Shown here: one piece after another, positions 15,936 to 26,146 of the stretch
How the letters are laid out: each line of letters starts with the position of its first letter
Numbering within the stretch: the first letter of the stretch is position 1
Assembly (NCBI GenBank): GCA_030144965.1
Contig: JAMPUU010000007.1
Span: 186,001 to 250,000, forward strand
Direction: 5' to 3'
DNA length: 64,000 nt
Source of the DNA: Nitrospira sp. BO4
GTDB lineage: Bacteria > Nitrospirota > Nitrospiria > Nitrospirales > Nitrospiraceae
Position numbers and translations under genes: made by a program
Notes under the pieces: generated by a model
What the model saw: only the letters and a program-made list of their open reading frames with translations
Databases searched by the model: none
Told to the model about the DNA's origin: nothing

Positions 15936-17358
15936 TATGTGGAAACTGGACCTTCACATACGAGGGATAGACGTCCAATGTATGCCCCTTGCACTGCATG
16001 GTGCGACTCCGGAAGTAGAACCGCCGATTTTCGAGCGAAATCACTTTGTCTTGTTGAATCTGCCGCATTTTCAACCCACGGAACGTCACGCTCGCCCCCA
16101 AACCGATCACCGCTTCCTGCCGATCGACGAACGGACTCGTCTCCTGCACATGGTGCGCCGTTTCAGGATGATTCAACCGAAAATAAGCCCAGGTGTTGAT
16201 GCTATCGATAATGCTTTGCGCCGACAGTTGCCCCGCTTCTTTCTCCATCTGCGCTTTCGATTGGGTGTACAGGTGCACCCAGATATTGGCACCACCCGCT
16301 TTGTTAAACAGTTCGTGAATGCCCGGATACAAGACGTTGTGGCCTTCATCCAAGTGCAAGCACAAGGGCACGGCCAGCTTCTCGCCTCGAGCAAAGGTCC
16401 GCCCCGCCAACGACTGAATCATGGACACAAACACCTTCGCCACCAAATACGACACGCGCGAGGTCAACATACTGCCGAGCGTACAAAAGAACAGGACTCG
16501 CTGCCCCTTTTCCAGCCGTTGAATGAAGGGATTCGTCCGAGCCTTTCCCAGAATACGGCCGGTATTGCCCATCGTGAGCTTAATCATTCCGTCCCGCAGC
16601 GAACCCGAGATCTTCGTGTAGTAATCCTGCAACGCCGGATTCTGCGTAAACGAATCGATCGTATGGCGCAAGTCTTCCGTGTTAGGCAACATCGACAGAC
16701 TCTCGGACAGCCGGCGCAGGTCCTCGTGGTTAATCCGCTTCTTGATGTCGTCGAACGTCAACGGCACCCGTTCACCCCGGGCCCGCCCCAAGCGAATCAA
16801 CGCGCTGATGATCGCATGGGCCACACTTTCCGCCGTGCCGGTAAAAAACTCCGAACTCGCCGAATCCTTACCGGGCAGGATGCTGTAAATATGGTTCACC
16901 AACTCTTCTTCCATATAGTAGTTGGCCAAGGGGTCCAGATAAATCGAGTAGTCGGGGAAAATCGGCGTCATCAGCATCACCTCATCCAGTCGACCCGACT
17001 CCGCCGCCACCTGCACAAACTTCGAAAACAGCTCCTGGTCCCCCTTGGGATCGAAGACCACCGTCGAGTAATTCTTCCGGATGTCCTGTTCCATCAAACT
17101 TTCGATCAAGCGACTCTTCCCGCTCCGCGTCGTCCCGAAACACCCGACGTGACCGGCCCGATCCTCGTCCGGCATCCAAATCAAGCCTTCCGTGATCGGT
17201 TCCACCCCCAAGCGCGCGCCGTAGCCAAACACAGATTTTCCGGGCCACAACGGTTTCGGCTGCCCGCGGCGATTAATCTCCAACAGCCGATCCAGGGCAG
17301 GATTTCCACTCCCCCGCTCCGACGCACCCTCTGGCACCAATGGTCTCACCTGAAACAT
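15895..17358 (-). CDS. TraD/VirD4-like coupling ATPase, no membrane anchor
   Basis: A 487-residue hexameric-type ATPase of the FtsK/TraD/VirD4 group. Walker A is GTTRSGKS (75-82), Walker B is LCLHLDEGHN (~res 330), and the TraG/TraD C-terminal region includes FNKAGGANIWVHLYTQSKAQ. Coupling proteins carry the relaxosome to a type IV secretion channel. Here no transmembrane segment precedes the ATPase, unlike VirD4/TraG, and no relaxase or mating-pair genes are in the window. GGGAGG lies just before ATG 17358; a longer frame to 17442 lacks a good site. It may serve conjugation with genes outside the window, or act as a DNA-pumping or partition ATPase. Confidence 0.75.
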   Translation of the reverse strand: MFQVRPLVPEGASERGSGNPALDRLLEINRRGQPKPLWPGKSVFGYGARLGVEPITEGLIWMPDEDRAGHVGCFGTTRSGKSRLIESLMEQDIRKNYSTVVFDPKGDQELFSKFVQVAAESGRLDEVMLMTPIFPDYSIYLDPLANYYMEEELVNHIYSILPGKDSASSEFFTGTAESVAHAIISALIRLGRARGERVPLTFDDIKKRINHEDLRRLSESLSMLPNTEDLRHTIDSFTQNPALQDYYTKISGSLRDGMIKLTMGNTGRILGKARTNPFIQRLEKGQRVLFFCTLGSMLTSRVSYLVAKVFVSMIQSLAGRTFARGEKLAVPLCLHLDEGHNVLYPGIHELFNKAGGANIWVHLYTQSKAQMEKEAGQLSAQSIIDSINTWAYFRLNHPETAHHVQETSPFVDRQEAVIGLGASVTFRGLKMRQIQQDKVISLENRRFYFRSRTMQCKGHTLDVYPSYVKVQFPHITNDGPQFGETRP

Positions 17359-17517
17359 CCTCACACCTCCCAAAATCCTAAGCGTTTCTCTTCTAGTAAT
17401 ACGGTCTCCCACTTCCCTCGTGGCGGTACAGGGTGTCCACACCGATCATTCGCAGCACAACGCCTGGCGAGGCGGACCTGAAGCCCGTTCCGTAATACGC
17501 ACATAAGGAGTTCCACA

Positions 17518-20500
17518 ATGCACATTCCACGTCTCTTCACGAAAACCCATTCTGACCCCTATCACGACCAGCGCTTTGTCGAACGCATTCCCATCGTTCG
17601 TGGGAAACAAGACCCCGTTACCCCTATCCTGGTCCCCGACACCTGGTCGCAAATCGCCATCGACATCCTCGGTACCAAATACATGCGGAAAACCGGCGTG
17701 CCACAACCCAACGGCGAGCTCGGTGCCGAAACCGATGCCCGGCAGGTCTTCCGTCGCCTTGCCAATTGTTGGATGTACTGGGGCCTGAAAGAAGGATATT
17801 TCGATTCTGACGAGGAGGCCCAGGCCTTCTCGGACGAGATGCAATACATGTTGAGCCATCAGATCGGCGCACCCAATTCGCCCCAGTGGTTTAACACTGG
17901 ACTCCACCATGCCTACGGGATTGCCGGCCCGGCTCAAGGCCTCTGGCGACAGGATCTGAAGACCGGAGAAACGACCGAAACCCTCAATGCTTACGAGCAT
18001 CCTCAGGCAAGCGCGTGTTTCATTCAGTCGATTAGCGACTCGCTCCTCAATGAAGGCGGGATCATGAGCTTGTGGGAACGCGAAGCCCGACTCTTTAAGT
18101 ACGGATCAGGCAGCGGCACCAACTTCTCGGCCCTGCGCGGACGCGGCGAGAAACTCTCCGGGGGCGGGACCTCGTCCGGTTTAATGTCCTGGTTGAAAAT
18201 CGGGGACGCTGCGGCGGGCGCCATCAAGTCCGGAGGGACCACGAGACGGGCTGCTAAGATGGTCATTCTCAACATTGACCATCCCGACATCGAAGAATTC
18301 ATCAATCTCAAAGTGAAGGAGGATCAGAAGGTCGCCGCACTGATGGTCGGCTCACACCTCTTTGCCAATCACCTCACCCGCATCATGCAGACCGTGTGGA
18401 TCACGGAAGAAACAAACGAGTTTGCCCAACCTAATCCACAATTCAACACCAACCTCGCCGAAGCCATAAGCCAAGCCCGCCACCATCGAATTCCGGAAAC
18501 CTATATTCAACGGGCTCTCAGTTTCGCGCAACGCGATCAACGCACCTTTGCTTTCTCGACTTATGACTTAGGCTGGGAAGGGGAAGCATATCAATCAGTC
18601 ACCGGTCAAAACGCCAATAACAGCATCCGCATTACTAAAGCCTTTCTAGATACCGTCGCCACAGATGGAGACTGGGCCTTACTCAACCGCACTGATGGAC
18701 ATGTGGCTAAAACCGTGAAGGCACGGGACCTCTGGAATCAAATCTGCGCCGCCGCCTGGCAAAGCGCCGACCCGGGCATCCAGTACGACGACATCATCAA
18801 CGACTGGCACACCACCCCGGCACAGGGACGGATCAATGGCAGTAATCCTTGCGTATCTGGTGACACCTATGTTGCCACAGAGAACGGATGGCAGCAGATT
18901 CAAGACATTATTGGCAACAACCTCTCCATACTAGGAAGTGACGGACGACTGCATCCTGCACAAGACATCTTCCTCACCGGTTGTAAACGCCTCTATCGCC
19001 TCACCACTTCTGATGGGTATGAACTGAAATTGACCGCCAATCATCCCATTGCAACCCTGAATCGAGGGGATGTTCCTGCGAAAGATCTAAGACCACATGA
19101 CACGCTGGTCCTTTCAGCGGGGTCATTCGGTAGGGACGAATTACCCAAGGATCTGGCGTTCACAGTCGGATTAGCCGTTGGAGACGGCTGTATCAGCCAT
19201 TACAAAACGGAATATGGCAACCGTGCCAGCCTCACTATCACCATGCATGCCAATGAGTCTCCCATACTTGAAACAGCCATGGCTGCCATCGAGCATGAAA
19301 AATCACTCGGCTACGCCCTCGCCTCCATTCGAGGTGAACATGTCGCACAACCGATTTCCATTGCCCAATCACCAACCGGGTCACGCATCGCAACGTCAGC
19401 CCCACGCATTATTCAAGAATTCAATGAATATGCCATTCTTCATGAAGGTTCAGCACTGAAATCATTCACTCCGAGAGTCTTTCGACTCAATAAGGCATCA
19501 TTAGCGGCCATACTCTCAGGACTTTTCACCGCTGACGGCACTGTCGCAAACTACGGGGACAAGTCCCAGTACATTTCACTCGATTCCTCCTCCCTCCCGC
19601 TGATGAAGCAAGTCCAAATTCTGCTGTTATCATTTGGGATTAAGTCCAAGTTGTATACAAACAGACGCGCAGGAAAGACCACCTCTTTCCTCCCTGATGG
19701 AAAAGGTGGAATAAAAGAATATCCCGTTCAGGAAATGTATTCCCTTCGCATTTCAAGAAGTTCCCGGCTCCTTTTTGAGCATCACATCGGGTTTCATCCT
19801 GCCAGTAAGAAGGCCGCTGCACTCAAGCACATCAATGAGACTATCGAATGCTACAAAGATAAACTGACGACCCAATTCATCTCACTGCAACTCCTCGAAT
19901 TTGATCTTGTCTACGATCTGACCGAACCTGCAACCAGTCACTTTGTTGCAAACGGGCTCATTGTTCACAACTGCTCCGAGTACCTCTCGAACGACGACAC
20001 GTCGTGTAATCTGGCCTCGCTCAATCTTGCGAAGTTTTTGAAACCGGACGGCACCTTCGATCTCGAACAGTACCGTCACGCCATTAAGCTCTGGACCATC
20101 ACCCTCGATATCACCGTTTCCATGGCCGCCTATCCTAGCCAACTCATTGCTGAACGCACCGCCAAACTACGGCAGCTCGGATTGGGGTATGCGAACCTGG
20201 GCGCGGTCTTGATGCGACTCGGTATCCCGTACGACTCACCGAAGGCTCGAGGACTCGCACAAGGACTCACCGCTATCCTCACCGGCGAAAGCTATCGCAC
20301 AAGCGCCGGCCTTGCCAAAGACCTCGGTCCGTTTGCCCACTATAACGACAACCGACATGCCATGTTGCGCGTCATCCGTAACCACCGACGGGCCGCCCAT
20401 GGCGTCACCGAACGAATCCAATACGAACACCTCAGTGTGATCCCACAACCACTCGATACAACCCACTGCCCTTCAACCTTGGTCGAGGCCGCGCGCGTCT

Positions 20501-22026
20501 GTTGGAATGACGCACTGCATGCCGGAGAAGAGTATGGGTTCCGGAATGCGCAGACAACCGTCATCGCGCCCACCGGCACCATCGGCTTGGTTATGGATTG
20601 CGATACCACCGGGATTGAACCGGACTACTCACTCGTGAAACACAAACAGTTGGCCGGTGGCGGGACAATGAAACTGATTAATGAATCCGTCCCCCCCGCG
20701 CTCGAACAGCTCGGCTATACCCCCGCCCAAATCGACGATATCGTGACGTACATTGTCGGCCATGGCACATTGCGCACCTGTCCTACCATTCCCTCGGACC
20801 GATTATGGGCCATGGGCATTCCGGTCAGCGCGCGACTACACATTGAACCTGCGCTCAAGTCCGCAATGAGACTACACACTTGCTTCACCCCCGAAGCCGT
20901 GGGCAAGGACTGGTGCAAATCCACATTGAAACTCACTGACGCTCAGCTGCAAGCGCACGGATTCGATCTACTGACCGCAATGGGATTTTCGTCCAAAGAC
21001 ATCGACCAAGCCAATATACACGCCTGCGGAACCTCGACGATTGAAGGAGCCCCCCATCTCAACCCGGAGCATCTGCCGATCTTCGATTGTGCCAATAAGT
21101 CCGGCACAATGGGCACACGGTTCATCGCACCCGACGCGCATGTTCGCATGCTCGGCGCCGTCCAGCCCTTCATCAGCGGTGGCATCAGCAAAACGGTCAA
21201 TATGCCACACACCGCCGACATTGAGGACATCGACGCCCTCTATCGGCTGGCCTACACCCTCGGCGTCAAATGCGTTGCGGTCTACCGCGATGGCTGCAAA
21301 CTGAGCCAGCCCTTGAACGCGATCGGGGCCGACACCTTAGCCACCGCCATTGTGCAGAAGGATATCCCCACCGTGGCGCAAGAACTCGCCCGGCAGACTC
21401 TCGCCGATACGCGCGGCACTCACCGGCCACTGCCGAACAAACGTACGGGCTATACCCAAAAGGCCACGATCGGCGGGCATAAGCTCTACATTCGTACCGG
21501 TGAATATGAAGATGGAAACTTAGGCGAGATCTTCCTCGATATGCACAAAGAAGGGGCCGCGTTTCGTAGCCTGATGAACTGTTTTGCGATCGCCATTTCC
21601 CTTGGCCTGCAATATGGCGTGCCCCTGGAAGAATTCGTCGAAGCCTTCACCTTCATGCGCTTCGAACCCAATGGCCCGGTCCACGGTCACGAGCAAATCA
21701 AAATGTGTAGCTCCATCATGGACTACGTCATGCGAGATCTCGCGGTGCATTACTTGAACCGCCAAGACCTTGCACAGGTCAAAATTACTTCCGATGATTT
21801 ACGTGGAGACGCCGTTAAGCCCTACGCGAAACCCAATGGGAACGGGAAATACCTGCCTGGCGCCCAACAAGTCTCCGGGCGCGAAGTGAGAACGGACGCC
21901 ATCTCCAACGCGCGCGCGAAAGGCTATGAGGGCGACGCCTGTCCAGAATGCAATCAGTTTACGATGGTTCGAAACGGGACATGTTTAAAATGTATGACAT
22001 GCGGCAGTACAAGCGGCTGCTCATAG
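17518..22026 (+). CDS. nrdJ: B12-dependent (class II) ribonucleotide reductase with intein
   Basis: Class II reductase makes dNTPs from NTPs or NDPs using adenosylcobalamin. Extein motifs: NSPQWFNTG (~120), ASACFI with redox Cys167, [10 protein letters not shown], the thiyl-radical region [10 protein letters not shown] split by the intein, NIHACGTS later, and a C-terminal CPECNQF ... CLKCMTCGS zinc/redox tail. The precursor is 1502 residues; removal of the 374-residue intein leaves 1128, in line with long NrdJ forms. AAGGAG precedes ATG 17518. It stands alone with its own promoter gap, is co-oriented with the replication genes downstream and fits a replicon that supplies its own dNTPs. Oxygen-independent activity would help in fluctuating oxygen. 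Confidence 0.93.
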   Translation: MHIPRLFTKTHSDPYHDQRFVERIPIVRGKQDPVTPILVPDTWSQIAIDILGTKYMRKTGVPQPNGELGAETDARQVFRRLANCWMYWGLKEGYFDSDEEAQAFSDEMQYMLSHQIGAPNSPQWFNTGLHHAYGIAGPAQGLWRQDLKTGETTETLNAYEHPQASACFIQSISDSLLNEGGIMSLWEREARLFKYGSGSGTNFSALRGRGEKLSGGGTSSGLMSWLKIGDAAAGAIKSGGTTRRAAKMVILNIDHPDIEEFINLKVKEDQKVAALMVGSHLFANHLTRIMQTVWITEETNEFAQPNPQFNTNLAEAISQARHHRIPETYIQRALSFAQRDQRTFAFSTYDLGWEGEAYQSVTGQNANNSIRITKAFLDTVATDGDWALLNRTDGHVAKTVKARDLWNQICAAAWQSADPGIQYDDIINDWHTTPAQGRINGSNPCVSGDTYVATENGWQQIQDIIGNNLSILGSDGRLHPAQDIFLTGCKRLYRLTTSDGYELKLTANHPIATLNRGDVPAKDLRPHDTLVLSAGSFGRDELPKDLAFTVGLAVGDGCISHYKTEYGNRASLTITMHANESPILETAMAAIEHEKSLGYALASIRGEHVAQPISIAQSPTGSRIATSAPRIIQEFNEYAILHEGSALKSFTPRVFRLNKASLAAILSGLFTADGTVANYGDKSQYISLDSSSLPLMKQVQILLLSFGIKSKLYTNRRAGKTTSFLPDGKGGIKEYPVQEMYSLRISRSSRLLFEHHIGFHPASKKAAALKHINETIECYKDKLTTQFISLQLLEFDLVYDLTEPATSHFVANGLIVHNCSEYLSNDDTSCNLASLNLAKFLKPDGTFDLEQYRHAIKLWTITLDITVSMAAYPSQLIAERTAKLRQLGLGYANLGAVLMRLGIPYDSPKARGLAQGLTAILTGESYRTSAGLAKDLGPFAHYNDNRHAMLRVIRNHRRAAHGVTERIQYEHLSVIPQPLDTTHCPSTLVEAARVCWNDALHAGEEYGFRNAQTTVIAPTGTIGLVMDCDTTGIEPDYSLVKHKQLAGGGTMKLINESVPPALEQLGYTPAQIDDIVTYIVGHGTLRTCPTIPSDRLWAMGIPVSARLHIEPALKSAMRLHTCFTPEAVGKDWCKSTLKLTDAQLQAHGFDLLTAMGFSSKDIDQANIHACGTSTIEGAPHLNPEHLPIFDCANKSGTMGTRFIAPDAHVRMLGAVQPFISGGISKTVNMPHTADIEDIDALYRLAYTLGVKCVAVYRDGCKLSQPLNAIGADTLATAIVQKDIPTVAQELARQTLADTRGTHRPLPNKRTGYTQKATIGGHKLYIRTGEYEDGNLGEIFLDMHKEGAAFRSLMNCFAIAISLGLQYGVPLEEFVEAFTFMRFEPNGPVHGHEQIKMCSSIMDYVMRDLAVHYLNRQDLAQVKITSDDLRGDAVKPYAKPNGNGKYLPGAQQVSGREVRTDAISNARAKGYEGDACPECNQFTMVRNGTCLKCMTCGSTSGCS
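18850..19971 (+). other. Intein with LAGLIDADG homing endonuclease inside nrdJ
   Basis: Precursor residues 445-818. It begins with Cys (CVSGDTYV), has a block [13 protein letters not shown] and ends [10 protein letters not shown] before Cys, so both splice junctions follow the standard Cys1 / His-Asn / Cys+1 pattern. Two dodecapeptide motifs, [12 protein letters not shown] and [12 protein letters not shown], mark a bifunctional LAGLIDADG homing endonuclease, so it should be able to spread. The insertion site lies within NPC-SEY: the first residue of the C-extein is the predicted catalytic thiyl-radical cysteine. No frameshift is seen, so it is likely active in splicing. Confidence 0.93.
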
Positions 22027-22078
22027 TTAGGTATATATACTTAGGTATTATACCTTTACTAGAACAGAAGGAGACACC

Positions 22079-22498
22079 ATGAAACTCATTCCGTCACGCT
22101 CGTCACTCTATCTCTTCCTCATCGTACTGGCCTATCCGCTCCTCACTCACGCCGGGGACAATGTTTCACCAGCCGTGGCCGAGCAATGGCTTCACACCAT
22201 CGACACCCGGCATTATCAGCAGAGCTGGGATCAGGCCTCCACCTATCTCAAGACAGCGCTCACGGCTCCACAATGGCAACAGACCCTGACGGCACACCGT
22301 CAACCCTTTGGATCTCCTCTGTCTCGCATCCTCCAGAAAACCGAATACCGACGTGACCTCCCAGGCGTCCCTAAAGGCCAGTACATCATCTTTCATTTCA
22401 TGACGACATTCAAAGACAAACCCGATGCGATCGAAACCGTCGTTGTAACAAAGGAGACTAATGGCGAGTGGAAGTCCATCGGGTACACGATCAAGTAA
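22079..22498 (+). CDS. DUF4019-type secreted protein
   Basis: A 139-residue protein with an N-terminal signal peptide (hydrophobic run LYLFLIVLAYPLLTHA, cleaved after the Ala). The mature part matches DUF4019: WLHTIDTRHYQQSWDQAS at the start, WQQTLTAHRQPFG in the middle, LPGVPKGQYIIFHFMTTF and a final GEWKSIGYTIK. The function of DUF4019 is unknown; it is usually periplasmic. AAGGAG precedes the ATG. A small AT-rich inverted repeat (AGGTATA ... TATACCT) at ~22029-22053 lies between nrdJ and this gene and could be a weak terminator or promoter part. Confidence 0.75.
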   Translation: MKLIPSRSSLYLFLIVLAYPLLTHAGDNVSPAVAEQWLHTIDTRHYQQSWDQASTYLKTALTAPQWQQTLTAHRQPFGSPLSRILQKTEYRRDLPGVPKGQYIIFHFMTTFKDKPDAIETVVVTKETNGEWKSIGYTIK

Positions 22499-22569
22499 TG
22501 CGTTGAAAGGCCGAGAATCATCAAGACATATTCCTCAGCCACAAACCATCAACTCAGAAGAGGACAGCG

Positions 22570-22836
22570 ATGAGACCTCGGTTTTCCATCTATGCAGAAT
22601 TTCACGATGTACCGGCGAAGCTGGCACACCAACAAACCACCGTCACAGCGAGTAATGTCCGACTCGCCTGCAACGATGGACTGAAGGAACTCCTCAAGAA
22701 AGACGGAATTAAAGGCCGCCGACACCAGCGGATTAAACTCACTATTGTTCGCGTGAAACAGGCCCCGGAATCCATTACCCCGTCAACGGAGTGCAATACC
22801 TCACTACAACGCGACACGCATTCTGATCGGCCATAG
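22570..22836 (+). CDS. Small hypothetical protein
   Basis: An 88-residue protein with a good ribosome site (AGAGGA) before ATG 22570. It has a short beta start (FSIYAEF), then a helix (NDGLKELLKKDGIKG) and a beta stretch (RIKLTIVRVKQ), with a disordered Ser/Thr end. I do not recognise a family. It is followed after six bases by the winged-helix gene and seems to be in one operon with the AAA+ gene. Confidence 0.55.
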   Translation: MRPRFSIYAEFHDVPAKLAHQQTTVTASNVRLACNDGLKELLKKDGIKGRRHQRIKLTIVRVKQAPESITPSTECNTSLQRDTHSDRP

Positions 22837-22842
22837 TCACCC

Positions 22843-23136
22843 ATGTTGACACGTCTATTTCACATGCTCCGATCATGGCGGCATCACAACCCACTCCTAT
22901 CCAGCGAATCCCGTCCTCTTCAAATACTCGATCACGATCCCCATCCAAACTGGACCAGTCAGGAACTCCTTAACCGGACGCAGTTGCCTCCGGGACTCCT
23001 CTACCCCGCCCTACTACGCTTCGAGCGAGCGACCCTTGTGACCAGGCAGTGGAGGCCGAACACCCACTATCCCAGACCACAGCTCTACCAACGAATCGCT
23101 CGGTCTCTCAACACGGACGCACAAGGAGGCATATGA
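22843..23136 (+). CDS. Small winged-helix (PadR-like) protein
   Basis: A 97-residue protein. Residues ~27-70 read as a winged helix: LQILDHDPHPNWTSQELLN, then LPPGLLYPALLRFERATLV, which resembles PadR proteins where the GxxYP-type helix reads the DNA and a wing follows. It lacks the C-terminal dimerisation helices of full PadR, so it may act as a small accessory regulator. Its TGA overlaps the next ATG (ATGA), showing translational coupling. Confidence 0.55.
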   Translation: MLTRLFHMLRSWRHHNPLLSSESRPLQILDHDPHPNWTSQELLNRTQLPPGLLYPALLRFERATLVTRQWRPNTHYPRPQLYQRIARSLNTDAQGGI

Positions 23137-23393
23137 GCACACCTGAGCCAACGCCGCAACAAGGACGACAATCCGCCGCCTATCGACATTGGAATGAAAT
23201 CGCTGAAGCCATACACGGGATCTATCCCCATGAACCACGGTACGCCACCCTCCTCACCATGCTCAATCGGTGTGAAGAGGCCGATAAGAACGGGAATGAC
23301 ACCGCATTCCTACGCGCGAAGCAACAACTGCTGAATTTCATCGCCGCCTCCACACCTCGTGTCAAATCAACGCCTGCAGCCCAATCTGCCTAA
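23133..23393 (+). CDS. Small helical hypothetical protein
   Basis: An 86-residue protein, mostly helical (HWNEIAEAIHGIY, then LLTMLNRCEEADKN and FLRAKQQLLNFIAAS). The start at 23133 follows an excellent AAGGAGG and overlaps the previous stop. An earlier in-frame ATG exists but lies inside the upstream gene. No family is recognised. The gene is 80 bases upstream of the AAA+ ATPase and may encode a partner of it. Confidence 0.55.
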   Translation: MSTPEPTPQQGRQSAAYRHWNEIAEAIHGIYPHEPRYATLLTMLNRCEEADKNGNDTAFLRAKQQLLNFIAASTPRVKSTPAAQSA

Positions 23394-23472
23394 CGCCGAT
23401 CGTACCCCACTTCTCCCATATCGCCGTATTGCTCGCGGTTCGTCTGTCTTACACCCGAAGAAGGAGACTTTG

Positions 23473-25074
23473 ATGTCAACCACCTTGATCAAATCCTATC
23501 AAAAAGCACTGGAAGCCGGTGTCCCGATTATCGGCGTTCATACACCGGATCCCGGCATGACCATCCGATCACTTTGCCTTGCACGGCCAGCGAGCCGGGC
23601 TCAAGAAGAACACGCTATCCTCCAGTGGGATGTCATTACAGGACTCTCTCTGACCCCATCTGAACAGGTAATGATCGAAGAAAACACTGCACCGAAGCAT
23701 CTGAAGAGCACGGCCGTTCTCAAAGACCTCGTCCCAGATCAGGCCAGCGCCAGCGCCTTGAAGAATCTGGCGGTCGCCCTGCAGAAATTCCGTATGCTCC
23801 CAGATAACACGATGGTGTTTCTCCATAACGCACACCGGTTTCTGCATGACACTGCCATCATCCAAGCCATCTGGTTGCTCCGCGATCAATTCAAAGCTGC
23901 GGGGCAAACCCTGATTCTGCTCGCACCGAATCTAAAGATCCCACAAGAGCTCGTCCACGACGTCCTCGTGCTGGATGATCCCTTGCCCGCACGCGAGGAC
24001 CTGCAAACTATCCTAAGCCTCGCATACGAGAACACCATCAAAGAAGTCCCGTCGATCCCCTCCCCCACTGAGGATTTGTTGGATAAAGCGATCGACGCTG
24101 TCACCGGACTCTCCGCCTTTGCCGCTGAACAAGCGATCGCCATGGCATTCACGACCCAGGGACTCAGTGTCCCCAAGCTCTGGGAACGGAAATATGACGC
24201 AATTGAACAAACACCGGGACTCAAAATTTATCGGGGACAGGAACGCTTCAGCGACATCGGCGGCATCCCTCAAATCAAGACCTTCCTCAGCCAGATTCTC
24301 ACCGGCCGCAATCACCCCCGCGCGATTGTATTTATGGATGAAATTGAAAAACTCATGGCTGGCGCCAACGCCGCACATGGCGATAACACCGGTGTGTCCC
24401 AAGACCTCCATCGTCAACTGCTGGAATATATGCAAAACACCGACGCCACAGGCATCATCTGTTGCGGCGCGCCTGGCACCTCGAAGAGCTTAATTTCAAA
24501 AGCCGCCGGCACCGAAGCCGGCATCCCCACCATCGAACTCGACCTCGGCGCGATCAAAACCGGACAAGTCGGCGCCAGTGAATACAATATGCGACAAGCC
24601 CTCAAGATCATCTCCACGATCTCCAACAATTCGGCGCTATTTCTAGCCACGTGTAACAGCCTTGACACCCTGTCGCCGGAACTCAGACGTCGATTCAGGC
24701 TCGGCACATTCATTTTCCCACTCCCCAATACCGAAGAACGGGCCGCGATCTGGACCATTTACCTCAAGAAGTATGGACTCACAGAATCCGCAGACCGTCT
24801 CCTCGACGAGCCGTGGACCGGCGCGGAAATTCGGCAATGTGCTGACATTGCCTGGCGCCTGAACATCCCGCTTGAAGAAGCCGCTGGCTATATCCTCCCA
24901 GTCTCGATCAGCGCCAAACAGAGCATCGAGACATTGTATGCGAAAGCCGATGGCGCGTTCCTCTGTGCCAGTTACCCTGGACCCTTCCGAAAAGACCACA
25001 ACCCCCAACCCTCAACAAATAAACGAGTGAGAAAAATGCACTTGGGAACCCAACCGTTAGTGGCCCAAGCTTAA
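23473..25074 (+). CDS. AAA+ ATPase with Walker B before Walker A (Ycf46-like)
   Basis: A 533-residue protein. The first ~240 residues resemble the N-terminal part of Ycf46-type AAA+ proteins (HAILQWDVITGL and MVFLHNAHRFL, where a degenerate Walker B can be seen). The ATPase part is unusual in order: FSDIGGI (259-264), then Walker B IVFMDEIEK (285-293) and DNTGVSQDLHRQLLEYMQ, and only then Walker A GAPGTSKS (332-339), IELDLGAIKTGQVGASE (second-region-of-homology-like), sensor LFLATCNS (389-396) and arginine-rich SPELRRRFR (401-409). In usual AAA+ proteins Walker A comes first. I recall similar phage ATPases, so it is probably a real family, not an assembly error: no frameshift is visible. GAAGGAG precedes ATG 23473. 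Substrate unknown. Confidence 0.8.
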   Translation: MSTTLIKSYQKALEAGVPIIGVHTPDPGMTIRSLCLARPASRAQEEHAILQWDVITGLSLTPSEQVMIEENTAPKHLKSTAVLKDLVPDQASASALKNLAVALQKFRMLPDNTMVFLHNAHRFLHDTAIIQAIWLLRDQFKAAGQTLILLAPNLKIPQELVHDVLVLDDPLPAREDLQTILSLAYENTIKEVPSIPSPTEDLLDKAIDAVTGLSAFAAEQAIAMAFTTQGLSVPKLWERKYDAIEQTPGLKIYRGQERFSDIGGIPQIKTFLSQILTGRNHPRAIVFMDEIEKLMAGANAAHGDNTGVSQDLHRQLLEYMQNTDATGIICCGAPGTSKSLISKAAGTEAGIPTIELDLGAIKTGQVGASEYNMRQALKIISTISNNSALFLATCNSLDTLSPELRRRFRLGTFIFPLPNTEERAAIWTIYLKKYGLTESADRLLDEPWTGAEIRQCADIAWRLNIPLEEAAGYILPVSISAKQSIETLYAKADGAFLCASYPGPFRKDHNPQPSTNKRVRKMHLGTQPLVAQA

Positions 25075-25143
25075 CCACACCCGTCCGAACAGACAGTAAT
25101 ACTCAACACACGTCTGCTCCATGTTTTCTAGAAGGAGACACCC

Positions 25144-26061
25144 ATGCGCACCCTCACCTTGCCAGACCTCACCGCCGAAGACCTGTTTTCCAAAGCCGTC
25201 TGCATGACCCTCTCACTACGCAAGATCGGACTGCAACGCAGGGCGAAGATTAAAGTGAAATCCAAGGCCGATCAGAATATGTTCAAGATCACGAAGGTCA
25301 TCGTGTCATGTCCTGAATACGACAGAATCGTCCTCCTTGATAGCCAGATCCGCCGACAGTTACACCGCTACGATCTCCCGGCAAAAATCGGGCATGGCAT
25401 GGCCCTGGTGCCGGCGAGCTGCCTGCAACAACTCTCCCATCTCATCGACGACTTCCGCGGACAACGCGCCGCACTGATCGATGCCTTTTCCGCCGTCTAC
25501 CACGAACGGAAAGAGGATGCTCGGGACCGCCTCAAAGATGAGTTCGACGCGAAAGAGTATCCGACCCTCGCAGAAATCCGAGACAGTTTCCGCTTCGATA
25601 TCCAATTCATGACGTTCGACCTTCCCGGTGTCCTGAGCAGCATCGACGAAACGATGGCCGAGCGCGAACGTGAACGGATGGCGGAGAAATTTAAGATTAT
25701 CGGTGAGGATATTCGCGACGGACTCCGGGAGCTGGTCAAGGGACTTGTTGACCACCTCTTGGAAAAACTCAGTCCTGACAGTGACGGAAAACCGAAAGTG
25801 TTACGCGCCTCGGCCCTTAACAACCTCACGACCTTCCTCACGGAATTCGAAGGCCGCAATATCAGCAACGACCAAGAACTAGAGAAACTCGTCGCTCAGC
25901 TACGAACCACCCTCCAAGGAGTGACCCCCCGAACGTTGAAAAAAGACGAGACCTTCCAAGGCATCGTCAGGACCAGCCTCACCTCCGTCAGAAACCAGCT
26001 AGACACGTTGGTCATCACTAAGCCAACCCGGCGCATCTTAGTCAGCGAGGACACCGATTAA
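25144..26061 (+). CDS. Hypothetical protein paired with the AAA+ ATPase (DUF3150-like?)
   Basis: A 305-residue soluble protein, mainly helical with many charged residues (MAERERERMAEKFKIIGEDI; RDGLRELVKGLVDHLLEKL). It begins with a short beta-rich part (SKAVCMTLSLRKIG) and a basic stretch RRAKIKVKSKA. In phages a protein of this kind, sometimes labelled DUF3150, often follows the AAA+ gene; the match here is by memory and weak. The gap to the AAA+ gene is 69 bases and AGAAGGAGACA precedes the ATG, the same ribosome-site form as before dnaN and the AAA+ gene, so they are probably expressed together. Confidence 0.5.
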   Translation: MRTLTLPDLTAEDLFSKAVCMTLSLRKIGLQRRAKIKVKSKADQNMFKITKVIVSCPEYDRIVLLDSQIRRQLHRYDLPAKIGHGMALVPASCLQQLSHLIDDFRGQRAALIDAFSAVYHERKEDARDRLKDEFDAKEYPTLAEIRDSFRFDIQFMTFDLPGVLSSIDETMAERERERMAEKFKIIGEDIRDGLRELVKGLVDHLLEKLSPDSDGKPKVLRASALNNLTTFLTEFEGRNISNDQELEKLVAQLRTTLQGVTPRTLKKDETFQGIVRTSLTSVRNQLDTLVITKPTRRILVSEDTD

Positions 26062-26146
26062 TCATCTACCAGGTATCACCGAACCAGATAGCCGTAATAG
26101 TCCTATGATGCCACAGACCCATCTCCCCTGTGCGCCCAAGGACTCT

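Noticed and set aside
15937..17481. Plus-strand frame of 514 codons
   Set aside because: Long but antisense to the TraD-like ATPase, whose Walker motifs are clear; Arg/His/Gln-rich translation is a shadow.
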